DNA of 64,000 nucleotides from Lachnospiraceae bacterium (GCA_017936785.1 JAGBEV010000057.1:16728-80727); one strand, 5' to 3'; counted from the first letter of the stretch, positions 54,764 to 63,781 are shown. Made by a program: numbers and translations. The notes: a model not told the origin generated them from the sequence alone.

Positions 54764-56152
54764 TTGGATGAACTATATAATTTAATTGCTGAAATGATCG
54801 TTTATCTGTTGGAAAAAACCGATGCAGATTTTTATAAAAAATATAATAGCCGTACCCAGACAGAGAGAGACCGGGAAAGAAATATTGTTTGTAAAAATGT
54901 CCCGGGGCTTTTTGAGAAGGATTCGGAACAATGTTGTGATCTGGGGAACAATATAGGAACCAAAACGGAGTTTCTGGAAAGTTTAAAACATTTATTTCTA
55001 TATTGTAGGAAAGCTGAAGAAGACAAGTGTATATTACAATTGCTGGAATTATTAGATGGTTCATTGGAATTTCAAATGCTTAGGGAATTAGAGAGTTTGG
55101 AAGATGAAGCATCAGAAGAATGTCTGAATCCTAATTGGAATAAATTGAAACTTGGAATTGTGCCCCGATGTACCTGTTACTGGGAGAGAGGTCACAGAGG
55201 AAGTCAGCATTATGATAGATTAGATAATTTTTTGAAAAATATTTTGATCATAAACTATCAGGTACTGGGGGAAATGCAGGTTTTTCACCATTTTCTCCCG
55301 GTTAATACATTTTATTCCGCAGAAAAGAAAGGAAGCCTGTCTGTAGCGGTTTCTCCCTTTAAAATGCAGAGAGATTTTGAACAGGAGACTTATGAAAGAG
55401 AAGGGACCTGTTACTTTTCGGTACAATATAGTGGGAATGCGGAATGTGATAATCAAAATATAAAAGACATCATATCTGAAGCAGCGAAAGAGCAGGTTGA
55501 TATACTGATATTTCCTGAAATGCTTGGAAATACTATGATGGTTGACGAAATTGCGGAATATCTGCAGGAGCCTTTCTGGCTAAGTCAAAATAAGCCACCA
55601 GCAATCATATCACTGCCTAGCGTATGGGATGAACATAAAAATACAGTGAATCTTCTAAACCACACCGGAACGATCATTTGCGGTCAAAATAAGCAGGAAG
55701 CATATTTGGAACCCATTGATCCGGGAGGAAGTGCATATGAAGATATCAAAAAAGATTATAGAATCCATTTAATTCATGGAATCGGAATAGGTCGAATGGC
55801 TGTAATGATCTGCAAGGATTTCCTTACAAAAGATTATTTGGATATAATGTTAGAGAATTTAAAGGTTAAATTGATTTTGATTCCGTCTTATTCTACCGGT
55901 TATCATGATTTTGAAACCATGGCAGGAAATTTATTGATGTCGGACTGCTGTGCAGTCTGGGCAAATGCCTGTGGGGCAATAAAGGAGCGAAATGGGGAAG
56001 AAAGAAAAGTAGGATTTGTCTTAAGGAGTGGAAGGAATACTGGGAAAGAGAGAGAATATGTTTGTATTGAGGATTTTTGTTCTCAAAAAGAATATATGGA
56101 AACTCGGCTGAAAGTCTGGAAACTGTATTACAAAACCTTGCTAGGCAGATAG
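54764..56152 (+). CDS. Nitrilase-superfamily enzyme with N-terminal helical domain
   Basis: Carbon-nitrogen hydrolase domain with an unusual N-terminal extension, about 463 aa. The N-terminal 200 residues are helical and Cys/His-dotted (PRCTCYWERGHRGSQHYD) without a known domain. The nitrilase core holds the full Glu-Lys-Cys triad: Glu 252 in FPEMLG, Lys 310 in QNKQEAYLEP, Cys 350 in VMICKDF, with correct spacing. Substrate (amide or nitrile) unknown. TTG 54764 lies 8 bases after AGGAGG; GTG 54761 is an alternative. First gene of a three-gene unit with two downstream genes. Confidence 0.8.
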   Translation: MDELYNLIAEMIVYLLEKTDADFYKKYNSRTQTERDRERNIVCKNVPGLFEKDSEQCCDLGNNIGTKTEFLESLKHLFLYCRKAEEDKCILQLLELLDGSLEFQMLRELESLEDEASEECLNPNWNKLKLGIVPRCTCYWERGHRGSQHYDRLDNFLKNILIINYQVLGEMQVFHHFLPVNTFYSAEKKGSLSVAVSPFKMQRDFEQETYEREGTCYFSVQYSGNAECDNQNIKDIISEAAKEQVDILIFPEMLGNTMMVDEIAEYLQEPFWLSQNKPPAIISLPSVWDEHKNTVNLLNHTGTIICGQNKQEAYLEPIDPGGSAYEDIKKDYRIHLIHGIGIGRMAVMICKDFLTKDYLDIMLENLKVKLILIPSYSTGYHDFETMAGNLLMSDCCAVWANACGAIKERNGEERKVGFVLRSGRNTGKEREYVCIEDFCSQKEYMETRLKVWKLYYKTLLGR

Positions 56153-56167
56153 AAAGGAGGAAGCTAG

Positions 56168-56935
56168 ATGGGTGATTTCTTAGACAGCTATTCTCTTATA
56201 AGAGATTATGTGAAAAGCGGTACAGAGAATAAAGAATTAAGTGAAAACCTGAGAGAATTGCATAAGAGCTATTTGCAGATTCTTATGCAGGGAATGAAGG
56301 CACAAAGCGAAGAACTGATAAGGGCGGAAACGGAAAAACTTCAATATATAAAAAATGTTTATGAAAAATATTTAAAAACAGAAGATGATGCAAAAAATAT
56401 TGCGTATCTGACTGGGATTGTCATAGGTGAAAGTAAGGTAGGGGCAGCTTGGCTGAGAGAACAGACAAATGAAGAGGCATTTGTACAAAACATGGGAATT
56501 TTGCTTTCAAGGGCACATATCAGGGATATTGTAACAAGTATTTATGATACGCCCGGGATTCAGCATAAAACGCTTGCACTACAGACAGGGATTAAAGCCA
56601 ATTACTTAAATCAATTAGCTTCTTTATTGGAAAAGATTAATTGTATCAGACGTTATGGAACAGGCAAATGTACCTATTATGAGTTGACTTTAAGAGGAAA
56701 GGAGTATGTGCAGAAAAATATAGAACCTAAGAAGGATACAGAGAGAAAGCGTGACTTTCTGAAAGAGATGAGTGAATTTAAAGAGATTCAGAAGGAAAAT
56801 TCTTATAAAATTATAAAAAATAGGAAAAATTATTTTGAAAATAAAAAAATAGAAAAGAAAGAAAATATTTATGATAGAAGCAATGTCATAATATTGGAGA
56901 CTTATTATAAAAGGACAAAGTTGCTTGAAATGTAG
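56168..56935 (+). CDS. Winged-helix protein with coiled coil
   Basis: 255 aa. N-terminal coiled coil (about 25-80), then a helical block, a winged-helix DNA-binding-like domain (about 118-185: ALQTGIKANYLNQLASLLEK, YELTLRGKEYV), and a strongly basic Lys-rich C-terminal tail that could bind nucleic acid. AAGGAGG site. It follows the nitrilase gene by 15 bases. It could be a regulator of the cassette or a sensor. Confidence 0.75.
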   Translation: MGDFLDSYSLIRDYVKSGTENKELSENLRELHKSYLQILMQGMKAQSEELIRAETEKLQYIKNVYEKYLKTEDDAKNIAYLTGIVIGESKVGAAWLREQTNEEAFVQNMGILLSRAHIRDIVTSIYDTPGIQHKTLALQTGIKANYLNQLASLLEKINCIRRYGTGKCTYYELTLRGKEYVQKNIEPKKDTERKRDFLKEMSEFKEIQKENSYKIIKNRKNYFENKKIEKKENIYDRSNVIILETYYKRTKLLEM

Positions 56936-56944
56936 GTGGAAAAA

Positions 56945-57547
56945 ATGGAAAAAATAAATAATCTTGTAAAAGAGATCATGAAAAATGATAAGAGCTGGGA
57001 AAATTATAAAGAAATCAAAGAAATTAATGAACCAAAGACCCTTGAACTGTTGAATGATTTGATTTCAGAGGTTCGCAAGATGGTAAAAAATGATGAAGAA
57101 GAATCGCTTGAAATGCTGTCCCAATACGTTGAGAATGATCAACTATGCAAAGATATCATTGCTTTTTCACGGTTTACGTTGATGCACTATAAAAATTTTG
57201 CCATTGTAAGGCAATTGGAAGAAAGCAATAGGGAATTAGCAGCTGTATTATTTCAAAATATCATGGATAAATTTGTGCTTAGACTGGATTTTGATTTTCA
57301 GGAAACATATGAGATCTATAATGCTAAAAGTGAAGAAGAATTTTATGATTTTCTAGAAAGCTATGATACGCTGGTGAGTTATTATGTACAGAGACATTAT
57401 AGCAGAAAGGCAATTGTTAAGGATATCATTGAGGAAACAGAAATTAGTGATGAGGATGCAGAAGTATTTGCAGATTTAATAGGAAGAAATTATAGGGATT
57501 TGCAGCTGAATCTGATCATAGACAGTTTGCAAAAAAATAAGAACTAA
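56945..57547 (+). CDS. Helical protein, third gene of the nitrilase cassette
   Basis: About 200 aa, acidic and almost wholly alpha-helical by composition, no membrane helix and no recognised family. Start chosen at ATG 56945 after AGGTGG; GTG at 56936 is an alternative directly after the stop of the winged-helix gene. Cotranscribed with it. Two terminators in tandem follow, which close the unit. Confidence 0.7.
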   Translation: MEKINNLVKEIMKNDKSWENYKEIKEINEPKTLELLNDLISEVRKMVKNDEEESLEMLSQYVENDQLCKDIIAFSRFTLMHYKNFAIVRQLEESNRELAAVLFQNIMDKFVLRLDFDFQETYEIYNAKSEEEFYDFLESYDTLVSYYVQRHYSRKAIVKDIIEETEISDEDAEVFADLIGRNYRDLQLNLIIDSLQKNKN

Positions 57548-57555
57548 ATCATATG

Positions 57556-57590
57556 CAAAAAGGCATGGCTGTATGGTCATGCCTTTTTTA
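57556..57590 (+). terminator. First terminator after the nitrilase cassette
   Basis: AAAGGCATG with CATGCCTTT around a GCTGTATGGT loop; T run. Confidence 0.85.
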
Positions 57591-57593
57591 TAG

Positions 57594-57631
57594 GAGCTGC
57601 CGCACAAATCTGTTTCTGCGGCAGCTTTTTA
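57594..57631 (+). terminator. Second, back-to-back terminator
   Basis: AGCTGCCGCA (57595-57604) pairs with TGCGGCAGCT (57617-57626); T run follows. The doubled stop insulates the cassette from the sigma factor gene. Confidence 0.85.
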
Positions 57632-57660
57632 TAGCAGCAAGGATAAAATTTTAATAAATT

Positions 57661-57689
57661 TGTAGTAAAATACACTTTTCCTGCGTCTA
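57661..57689 (+). promoter_or_regulatory. Candidate ECF-type promoter of the sigma gene
   Basis: TGTAGT (57661-57666), 17 bases, CGTCTA (57684-57689). The CGTC -10 core and TGnA- type -35 resemble ECF sigma promoters, as expected for autoregulation of the sigma gene that follows. Confidence 0.5.
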
Positions 57690-57709
57690 ATATGCAAAAG
57701 GAGGCAGTT

Positions 57710-58231
57710 ATGAGCCGGCAGACTGACGAACAACAAAAAAATATAGATATGGAAAAGCTTATAGACCTTTACGGAGATGAGCTGCTGCGGTTGTGCTATT
57801 TATATCTGCATGATCTGCAGCTTGCCGAAGATGCAGTACAGGAAACTTATATCAGAATCTTCCGGGGTTATGAAAAGTTTCAGGGAAAAAGCAAAGAAAA
57901 AACCTGGATCACCAGAATTGCCATCAATGTATGTAAAAGCTATCTCCGTTCTCCCTGGAAACAAAAGGTATTCTATGGGGATATTGAGACTGTGCAGGAT
58001 GAAAAGCAAATAGCACAGGAAATGGAAATAAAAGATGACACGGTTATCCGTGCCATTTATCAATTGAAGCCCAAATACAAGGAGGTCATTCTGCTTTTCT
58101 ATTATCAGGAGTTTAAGGTGGCGGAAATCGCACAGATATTGGATATTTCCGCATCGGCTGTAACAGTCCGCCTCACAAGGGCAAGGGAGCAGTTGAAGGA
58201 CCGTTTGGAAGGGTGGTATTTTGATGAATAG
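57710..58231 (+). CDS. ECF-type sigma-70 factor
   Basis: ECF sigma factor, 173 aa: region 2 in LRLCYLYLHDLQLAEDAVQETYI, region 4 in YYQEFKVAEIAQILDISASAV. Start at 57710 with AAGGAGG upstream. The next gene starts at 58224, overlapping by 8 bases, and codes an anti-sigma-like membrane protein, so the pair is coupled. (Region quotes: core LHDLQLAEDAVQETY.). Confidence 0.93.
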   Translation: MSRQTDEQQKNIDMEKLIDLYGDELLRLCYLYLHDLQLAEDAVQETYIRIFRGYEKFQGKSKEKTWITRIAINVCKSYLRSPWKQKVFYGDIETVQDEKQIAQEMEIKDDTVIRAIYQLKPKYKEVILLFYYQEFKVAEIAQILDISASAVTVRLTRAREQLKDRLEGWYFDE

Positions 58232-59603
58232 ATTAAAAGCGCATTTAGATGAAAATCTAAAAGAAATAAAAGTAAATACAGAGTTGCGGGATGAGATCTT
58301 ACAGCAGACAGTTAATGAAAAGGCATCCCGTAAATACCGGAGAGGCAGAAAGGGCTGGCTGCATAGTGCAGGAATTGCAGCAGGACTTTTAGCATTTTTC
58401 CTGACTTCAGTAACGGTTGCAGGGGCAAAGGTTCCCATGATACAAAAATGGATTCATCATCTATCCCCTCAACTGGCAGCAATCCTTTATCCCATTGAGG
58501 AAAGCTGTGAAAAGGAAGGAATTCGTTTAACAGTCGTTGCAGGTGTCAATGACCAGCGCAATGGGGATATTTATTTTACCATTCAGGATACGGAAGGAGA
58601 GGGGCGTACGGCGAAAAAGGTGGACTTTATGGATTCTGCGGGAATTGATGGCAGCAGTATTACCAACGTGGAATTTTTAAGCTATGACGAAGAAAGCCAG
58701 ACGGCATGTTATGTGCTCCATGAATCAGGGGAAAGGAATTTTGAAAACAGCAGAAATACATTTCATATCAGAAGTATGATGGTAAATAAAGAGGAATTTG
58801 ACTGGTATGATACGTGCCTTGATCTGGCGGATCTGGCAAAACCGGGAGCAGATACCGCATCCATGGATGATTACCGCTATGGCGGCGGAAGCGGGGCAGG
58901 AATGGACTCAAATATAAAACCTGAAGTGTTAAAACCCGATGTCACGGAAATTTCTCTGGGGGATCAAATTGATTTTGTCACCATCAGCAATATAGGAATT
59001 GTAGGCGATACGCTGCACATCCAGACAAAGTGGGATACAAGCTTTGATAATCACGGAGAGCTGTGGCTGTTAGCAGAAGGCGAGGAGCCGGGAGAATATG
59101 AAGATGCAGTTTCCTATGATAACTATTACTTCTATACGGAAGCGGATGAACAAGCGACAGGCAATAACCGTTTTACCCATCATATTGAATATGTGTATCA
59201 TCTGGATGATCCGGAAGCATTGGAGGATTATCACCTTTGGGCACGAATGGTAAAAGATGGAGAAATCATAGACGGAAGCTGGGAAGTCAGCTTTGTTATG
59301 GGAGAGCTGGATAAGATCACTATAAAACCGGATATGGAGATTGCAGAGGAACTACAGATCACGCCTATTTCCGTCTATGTAGAAGGGTATGGAAAAGATC
59401 CGGAGAAATGTGAAATTTCCATGAGAATGGAGGACGGAACGCTGATAAATCTTAGTGCAAGGAATATTTTTAAAGGCAGGGGGAATTCCATGGAGCAGGC
59501 GGAGAAGTGGAATTTAAATTTTGTGGCAGACAAAGTCATGGAGCCGGAAAAAGTGGAAGCAGTCTTAATTGATGGTAAGGAAATTTCTGTAAATGTCCGA
59601 TAA
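58224..59603 (+). CDS. DUF4179-type anti-sigma/sensor membrane protein
   Basis: About 459 aa. Residues 1-45 form a cytoplasmic anti-sigma-like basic/helical segment, followed by one membrane helix (SAGIAAGLLAFFLTSVTVAGA, near 50-72) and a large extracellular domain with DUF4179 character. It overlaps the sigma gene by 8 bases. It should hold the sigma factor at the membrane and release it on an outside signal, presumably by proteolysis; the signal is unknown. Confidence 0.85.
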   Translation: MNRLKAHLDENLKEIKVNTELRDEILQQTVNEKASRKYRRGRKGWLHSAGIAAGLLAFFLTSVTVAGAKVPMIQKWIHHLSPQLAAILYPIEESCEKEGIRLTVVAGVNDQRNGDIYFTIQDTEGEGRTAKKVDFMDSAGIDGSSITNVEFLSYDEESQTACYVLHESGERNFENSRNTFHIRSMMVNKEEFDWYDTCLDLADLAKPGADTASMDDYRYGGGSGAGMDSNIKPEVLKPDVTEISLGDQIDFVTISNIGIVGDTLHIQTKWDTSFDNHGELWLLAEGEEPGEYEDAVSYDNYYFYTEADEQATGNNRFTHHIEYVYHLDDPEALEDYHLWARMVKDGEIIDGSWEVSFVMGELDKITIKPDMEIAEELQITPISVYVEGYGKDPEKCEISMRMEDGTLINLSARNIFKGRGNSMEQAEKWNLNFVADKVMEPEKVEAVLIDGKEISVNVR

Positions 59604-59669
59604 TTATATTACAGGCTGCAAAAGAATTTACAGCCGAGTATCAGTCAAAAGGACAGAGAGGGGTATTAA

Positions 59670-60728
59670 TTGAAGATTGATTCCAGCACAATAGGAATGG
59701 AATCCGCCAGAAGCTATGCTTCTACCGCTTCCAGAGCAGTTAGCTATCAGACACGGGTAGTGACGCCGGAAGCTGCCAAGGAAGGAAAAGAAAAGAATTT
59801 TTCGGATTTTTTGGAATCCGGGAACGGAGAGGAAGCCTTAGGGGAAACCAGTCTGTCATTAAGAGAACAGCTTTATTCCATTTCCACTACCCGCAATATA
59901 TCAGGGGTAGATGAGAAAAAGGCAATCGAAAACATTAAAATGCAGTGCATGCAGTATCTGATCTACTGGTTATTTGGCGGCAGTACAAGGGACCGCCTGA
60001 AGGATCAGTTGTCCCAGGTCATGCCGGCACAGAATCTGAGCACGGGCAGTACACAGTTTGTAACAATGCAGTCAACGATGTCCCAGTATTATGCAGAAAC
60101 AGAGCAGACATCCTTTTCAACTACAGGTAAGGTTGTTACTGCAGATGGAAGGGAAATCTCTTTTAACGTGGATTTATCCATGAGCAGAAGCTTTGAACAG
60201 TATTATGAGACTTCCCAGACAACGGAGATCGTGCAGATGATGGACCCCCTTGTGATCAATCTGGATACGGATATTGCATCCTTGTCGGATCAGAAATTTG
60301 AATTTGATATTGACAATGATGGTATTCTGGACAGTATATCCATGCTGCAGAAGGGCAGTGGTTATCTTGCATTGGATAAAAACGGAGACGGTATCATCAA
60401 CGATGGTTCTGAGCTTTTCGGAACCTCCTCAGGAGACGGTTTTTATGATTTATCCATGTATGATGAGGACGGTAACGGCTGGATTGATGAAAATGATGAG
60501 ATTTTCTCCAAGCTGTTGATCTGGTCAAAGGATGAAAACGGCAATGATGAGCTTTATCATTTAAAGGACAAGGGAGTGGGAGCTATTTGCCTGCAGAAGG
60601 TGGCAACAGATTTTTCACTGAATTCCTTAAAGACCAATCAGACCAACGGTCAGATCCGTTCCACAGGAGTATTTTTGTATGAAAACGGAACTGCGGGAAC
60701 TATGCAGCAGATGGATCTGGCTATCTGA
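59670..60728 (+). CDS. EF-hand/dockerin-like calcium-binding protein
   Basis: 352 aa, TTG start with GAGAGGGG upstream. C-terminal half contains three calcium loops of D-x-[DN]-x-[DN]-G type: DIDNDGILDS, DKNGDGIIND, and DEDGNGWIDEND (about residues 210-285). No signal peptide or membrane segment is evident, so localisation is open. The N-terminal half is Ser/Thr/Gln-rich with a helix YLIYWLF. It may act with the ECF pair but that is context only. Confidence 0.75.
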   Translation: MKIDSSTIGMESARSYASTASRAVSYQTRVVTPEAAKEGKEKNFSDFLESGNGEEALGETSLSLREQLYSISTTRNISGVDEKKAIENIKMQCMQYLIYWLFGGSTRDRLKDQLSQVMPAQNLSTGSTQFVTMQSTMSQYYAETEQTSFSTTGKVVTADGREISFNVDLSMSRSFEQYYETSQTTEIVQMMDPLVINLDTDIASLSDQKFEFDIDNDGILDSISMLQKGSGYLALDKNGDGIINDGSELFGTSSGDGFYDLSMYDEDGNGWIDENDEIFSKLLIWSKDENGNDELYHLKDKGVGAICLQKVATDFSLNSLKTNQTNGQIRSTGVFLYENGTAGTMQQMDLAI

Positions 60729-60778
60729 TACATAGAACAGACCAAAGCAGGAAAAACGAAAAATGATTGAAATAGGGA

Positions 60779-60811
60779 GGATGGCATATCAGGAAGATGT
60801 GCCATCCTTTG
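60779..60811 (+). terminator. Rho-independent terminator before spoIID
   Basis: GGATGGCA (60779-60786) pairs with TGCCATCC (60800-60807), T tail. Confidence 0.85.
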
Positions 60812-60841
60812 TCATGTGCCAACCTATCCGGCACATACAAT
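60811..60841 (+). promoter_or_regulatory. Sigma-E-like promoter for spoIID
   Basis: -35 GTCATGTG (60811-60818, 6 of 8 to the known GKMATATT), 15-base spacer, -10 CATACAAT (60834-60841, exact match to the Bacillus sigma-E -10). It rules out the GTG at 60816 as start. Confidence 0.65.
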
Positions 60842-60872
60842 ATTGACAAGTGGGATTGTCAGGTATGATCTT

Positions 60873-61691
60873 TTGAAAGGTTCCAAAATTTTTATTTTTT
60901 TACTTATTTTGATCAGTGTGACTGCTATGCTCCTTTCCCGGGAACCGGAAGAGGAGCATATTATGGTTATTGTAGAAGAGGACAAAGCTGTTATGAAAAT
61001 ACCTGTGGAAGAATATATGGTGGGAGCCATGGCGGCGGTAATCGATCCTGAATACGAAATAGAATGTCAAAAGGCGCTGGCTGTACTGATCCGTGGAAAT
61101 CTGGAAGGGAACAGGCAGGAAAATGAAATGGAGATTAGCATAAGAGAACCATATTATGATTTTGCAATGCGCAGGCAGTTATACGGAGAAAATCAAAAAG
61201 AATATGAAGAAAAATTTACAGAAGCCATCGAATCCACCGGGGGATTGATCGCAGTTTCGGGAAATCATATATTGGAAGGCAATTATCACGGAGTCAGTGC
61301 AGGAATAACCAGGGCAGCAGCAGACAGTGACAGCGTGCCCTGTAACAAATCCATGGAGGCGGAGGATTTCTTTTATCAAAAAGAAGTGAACAAAGAAGAT
61401 GTGGGAAATATCGGAGAGATAAAAAGGGACAGTGCAGGATATGTGGAAGAAATCCTTGTGGATGGAAAGATTGTAAGCGGAGAGTATTTCAGGGAACAAA
61501 TGGGATTACCTTCAGCTAACTTTGAATTGGAGGAGGGAGAAAGCTCTTATCTGATCATCACAAGGGGAAAAGGCCACGGGCTTGGCATGGATATTTATTA
61601 TGCCAATGAACTGGCAAAGCAGGGCTGGAACTATAATCAAATTTTAGATTATTTTTTTAAGGATTTTATTTTAAAGAAAATTATCGTATAA
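60873..61691 (+). CDS. spoIID: Stage II sporulation protein D (SpoIID) family
   Basis: SpoIID-type lytic transglycosylase of engulfment, about 272 aa. One N-terminal membrane helix (IFIFLLILISVTAMLLS), the PVEEYMVGAMAAVI signature, and the C-terminal RGKGHGLGMDIYYANELAKQG motif (core GKGHGLGMD). It cuts peptidoglycan during engulfment together with SpoIIP/SpoIIM in other species. The start is uncertain: TTG 60873 is the first in-frame start downstream of the predicted transcription start near 60849. Next gene codes SpoIIQ-like protein. Confidence 0.85.
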   Translation: MKGSKIFIFLLILISVTAMLLSREPEEEHIMVIVEEDKAVMKIPVEEYMVGAMAAVIDPEYEIECQKALAVLIRGNLEGNRQENEMEISIREPYYDFAMRRQLYGENQKEYEEKFTEAIESTGGLIAVSGNHILEGNYHGVSAGITRAAADSDSVPCNKSMEAEDFFYQKEVNKEDVGNIGEIKRDSAGYVEEILVDGKIVSGEYFREQMGLPSANFELEEGESSYLIITRGKGHGLGMDIYYANELAKQGWNYNQILDYFFKDFILKKIIV

Positions 61692-61715
61692 AGTTTTTTT
61701 CACCGGGCAAAACTA
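61686..61715 (+). promoter_or_regulatory. Sigma-F-like promoter for the spoIIQ-like gene
   Basis: GTATA (61686-61690), 15 bases, GGCAAAACTA (61706-61715), which matches the published sigma-F -10 pattern GGnrAnAnTw. It overlaps the stop codon of spoIID. Forespore expression is what SpoIIQ requires. Confidence 0.6.
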
Positions 61716-61733
61716 TTGCTGAGGTGAAAAAAT

Positions 61734-62600
61734 ATGAAAAGACATAAATTTACAAAATGGAATAAAGAAAGATTTTCAATTTATGCATCAGCCGCATTGA
61801 TCGTGTGCGTATGTGTTGTATCCGGTATATATGCAGGAAGCCAGTCTCCTTCCAAAAAGCAGATCATAGATCTGGAATCCGTAGGAGACGACAGCTCTGC
61901 CTATAGCGCAGACGGAGAAGAACAGGCAGCTGTTGATGACGAAAATGTCCAGGCTTCCGTACAGGAGGAAGAAACAGTACCTGTAGCTACAAACGGACAG
62001 ACAGCTATCCCTTCAGACGCAAGAGAAGGAATGGAGCAGGCAAAAGAGCTTACAGAGACCGGAGATGCTCTTGCTGCGGATCTGACCGGAGATGCTGAGG
62101 TGGCAGAGATCGTAGAGATCAATGAAGAGGATTTCAGCGTGCCTACCATGGCAGGTAGCAACAGCAGTCAGGAGGCAGTTCTTCATTTTAACGGAGAGGA
62201 TGGATTATCCTGGCCTGTGATCGGCAATGTGGTCATGAACTACAGTATGGATGAGAGAACTTATTTTGCTACTTTAAACCAGTATTGCTATTATCCCGCA
62301 GTTGCTATCAGCGCAGAAGAAGGCGCTCCCGTATCTGCCGCTGCAGAAGGAAAAGTATCTAAAGTGGGTATCAATGAAGAAATCGGACAATATGTGATCA
62401 TGGATCTGGGAGACGGATATCAGGCTACCTATGGTCAATTGGCAAATCTGACAGTAGAGCAGGGCGATAAGGTAAGCCGGAGCCAGGTCATCGGCTATGT
62501 GGCAGCGCCGACCAAATACTATAGTCTGGAAGGCACCAATATTTATTTTAAACTGGAAAAGGATGGAGAGTCCCTTGATCCGGTAGGGTATTTTAAATAG
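61734..62600 (+). CDS. SpoIIQ-like protein with degenerate LytM (M23) domain
   Basis: 288 aa, forespore membrane protein of the SpoIIQ type: one N-terminal helix (IYASAALIVCVCVVSGIYAG) then a long acidic linker and a LytM fold from about residue 155 (WPVIGNVVMNYSMDERTY...VSAAAEGKV...GYQATYGQL...GTNIYFKLEKDG). The usual zinc ligands HxxxD and HxH are replaced (no His in the first motif, YFK in place of HxH), so this copy is probably a non-catalytic scaffold of the SpoIIQ-SpoIIIAH channel. SpoIID is directly upstream. Confidence 0.78.
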   Translation: MKRHKFTKWNKERFSIYASAALIVCVCVVSGIYAGSQSPSKKQIIDLESVGDDSSAYSADGEEQAAVDDENVQASVQEEETVPVATNGQTAIPSDAREGMEQAKELTETGDALAADLTGDAEVAEIVEINEEDFSVPTMAGSNSSQEAVLHFNGEDGLSWPVIGNVVMNYSMDERTYFATLNQYCYYPAVAISAEEGAPVSAAAEGKVSKVGINEEIGQYVIMDLGDGYQATYGQLANLTVEQGDKVSRSQVIGYVAAPTKYYSLEGTNIYFKLEKDGESLDPVGYFK

Positions 62601-62614
62601 AACGGGATGAGAAT

Positions 62615-63781
62615 ATGAAACTGGCAATCGTACATGGCAAAGTGCTCACTATGTCGGATAAAGTTAAAAAAGTCATTCCGGGCGGAACGGTTTTGGTTCA
62701 TAATGGTATCATAGAACAGATTTTGGAAAAAGAAGCGCCCATTCCGCCGGAATACCGATTGATGGATGCGAAGGGATGTTTTGTGTTACCGGGGTTTATA
62801 GAGGCGCACTGTCATATGGGAATCACCGAGGAAAAGAAGGGAATGGAGGGTGATGATTGTAATGAGGGAGTGGACCCGGTTACCCCGTCTCTTCGTGCCA
62901 TTGATGCCATCAATCCCATGGATGATGCTTTTCATAATGCCGTGCGTGCGGGGATCACTGCAGCAATGATCGGTCCCGGAAGCTCCAATGTAGTAGGCGG
63001 GCAGTTTGTTGTAGTTAATAATCACGGCAGATGTATAGATGACATGGTGCTCCGTTTTCCGGCAGCCCTTAAGGTGGCTTTTGGAGAAAATCCCAAGGTA
63101 AACTACAGCGGTATGGGAAAATCCCCTTCCACACGTATGGCAATCGCTGCTATGCTCCGCAAGGAACTGCTTAGTGCAAAACAGTATTTAAATAGCCACA
63201 AAAAAGATGAAGAAACCGATCTGCGTTTTGAAGCATACCGGCAGGTATTTGAAAGAAAAATCCCCATTAAGGCACATGTCCACCGGGCAGATGATATTCT
63301 GACTGCCATTCGAATCGCAAAAGAATTTCAACTGGATATGACCTTAGATCATTGCTCGGAGGGGCACCTGATCGCAGAGGAGATCAAAGCATCGGGATTT
63401 CCTGCTATCGTAGGTCCCGATCTGGCAAGCAGGAATAAGATCGAAGTACAGAATATGGCATTTAAAACAGCGGGAATCTTGTCCAAAGCAGGAGTTTTGA
63501 CTGCAATTACTACCGATCATCCGGTATCGATCATTCAAACTCTGCCCTTATGTGCGGCAATGGCAGTAAAAGAAGGCATGGAAATGGAGGAGGCTTTAAA
63601 AGCTATTACCATCAATGCGGCAAAAATATGCAGAGTGGATGATAAAATAGGAAGCCTGGAGCCGGGCAAACAGGGGGATATTGTGATCTATGACGGTCAT
63701 CCCTTTGACATCTTTACCCGGACAATGTGTACCATGATCCGGGGAGAAATCGTCTATCGTGCGCCGGAGTTTTTTATCTAA
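62615..63781 (+). CDS. Amidohydrolase (imidazolonepropionase-like)
   Basis: Metal-dependent amidohydrolase, 388 aa. First metal motif HCHMG (EAHCHMGITEEK), then KAHVHRADD, LDHCSEGH, and TTDHPV as the catalytic Asp region; C-terminal LEPGKQGDIVIYDGHPF is typical of the superfamily. Substrate (imidazolone, hydantoin, or dipeptide-like) not assignable. It starts 14 bases after the spoIIQ-like gene. Confidence 0.88.
   Translation: MKLAIVHGKVLTMSDKVKKVIPGGTVLVHNGIIEQILEKEAPIPPEYRLMDAKGCFVLPGFIEAHCHMGITEEKKGMEGDDCNEGVDPVTPSLRAIDAINPMDDAFHNAVRAGITAAMIGPGSSNVVGGQFVVVNNHGRCIDDMVLRFPAALKVAFGENPKVNYSGMGKSPSTRMAIAAMLRKELLSAKQYLNSHKKDEETDLRFEAYRQVFERKIPIKAHVHRADDILTAIRIAKEFQLDMTLDHCSEGHLIAEEIKASGFPAIVGPDLASRNKIEVQNMAFKTAGILSKAGVLTAITTDHPVSIIQTLPLCAAMAVKEGMEMEEALKAITINAAKICRVDDKIGSLEPGKQGDIVIYDGHPFDIFTRTMCTMIRGEIVYRAPEFFI

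Noticed and set aside
54764-56152. Defence reverse transcriptase with nitrilase domain (DRT1)
   Set aside because: No RT motif (YxDD) or palm-like sequence in the N-terminal part; only the nitrilase part is present.
60843-60869. Sigma-A promoter TTGACA..TATGAT for spoIID
   Set aside because: Spacing is only 15 and the -10 is poor; the sigma-E match just upstream is better and fits the gene.
60816-60872. Longer SpoIID starting at GTG 60816
   Set aside because: That codon lies inside the sigma-E-like promoter and next to the preceding terminator.
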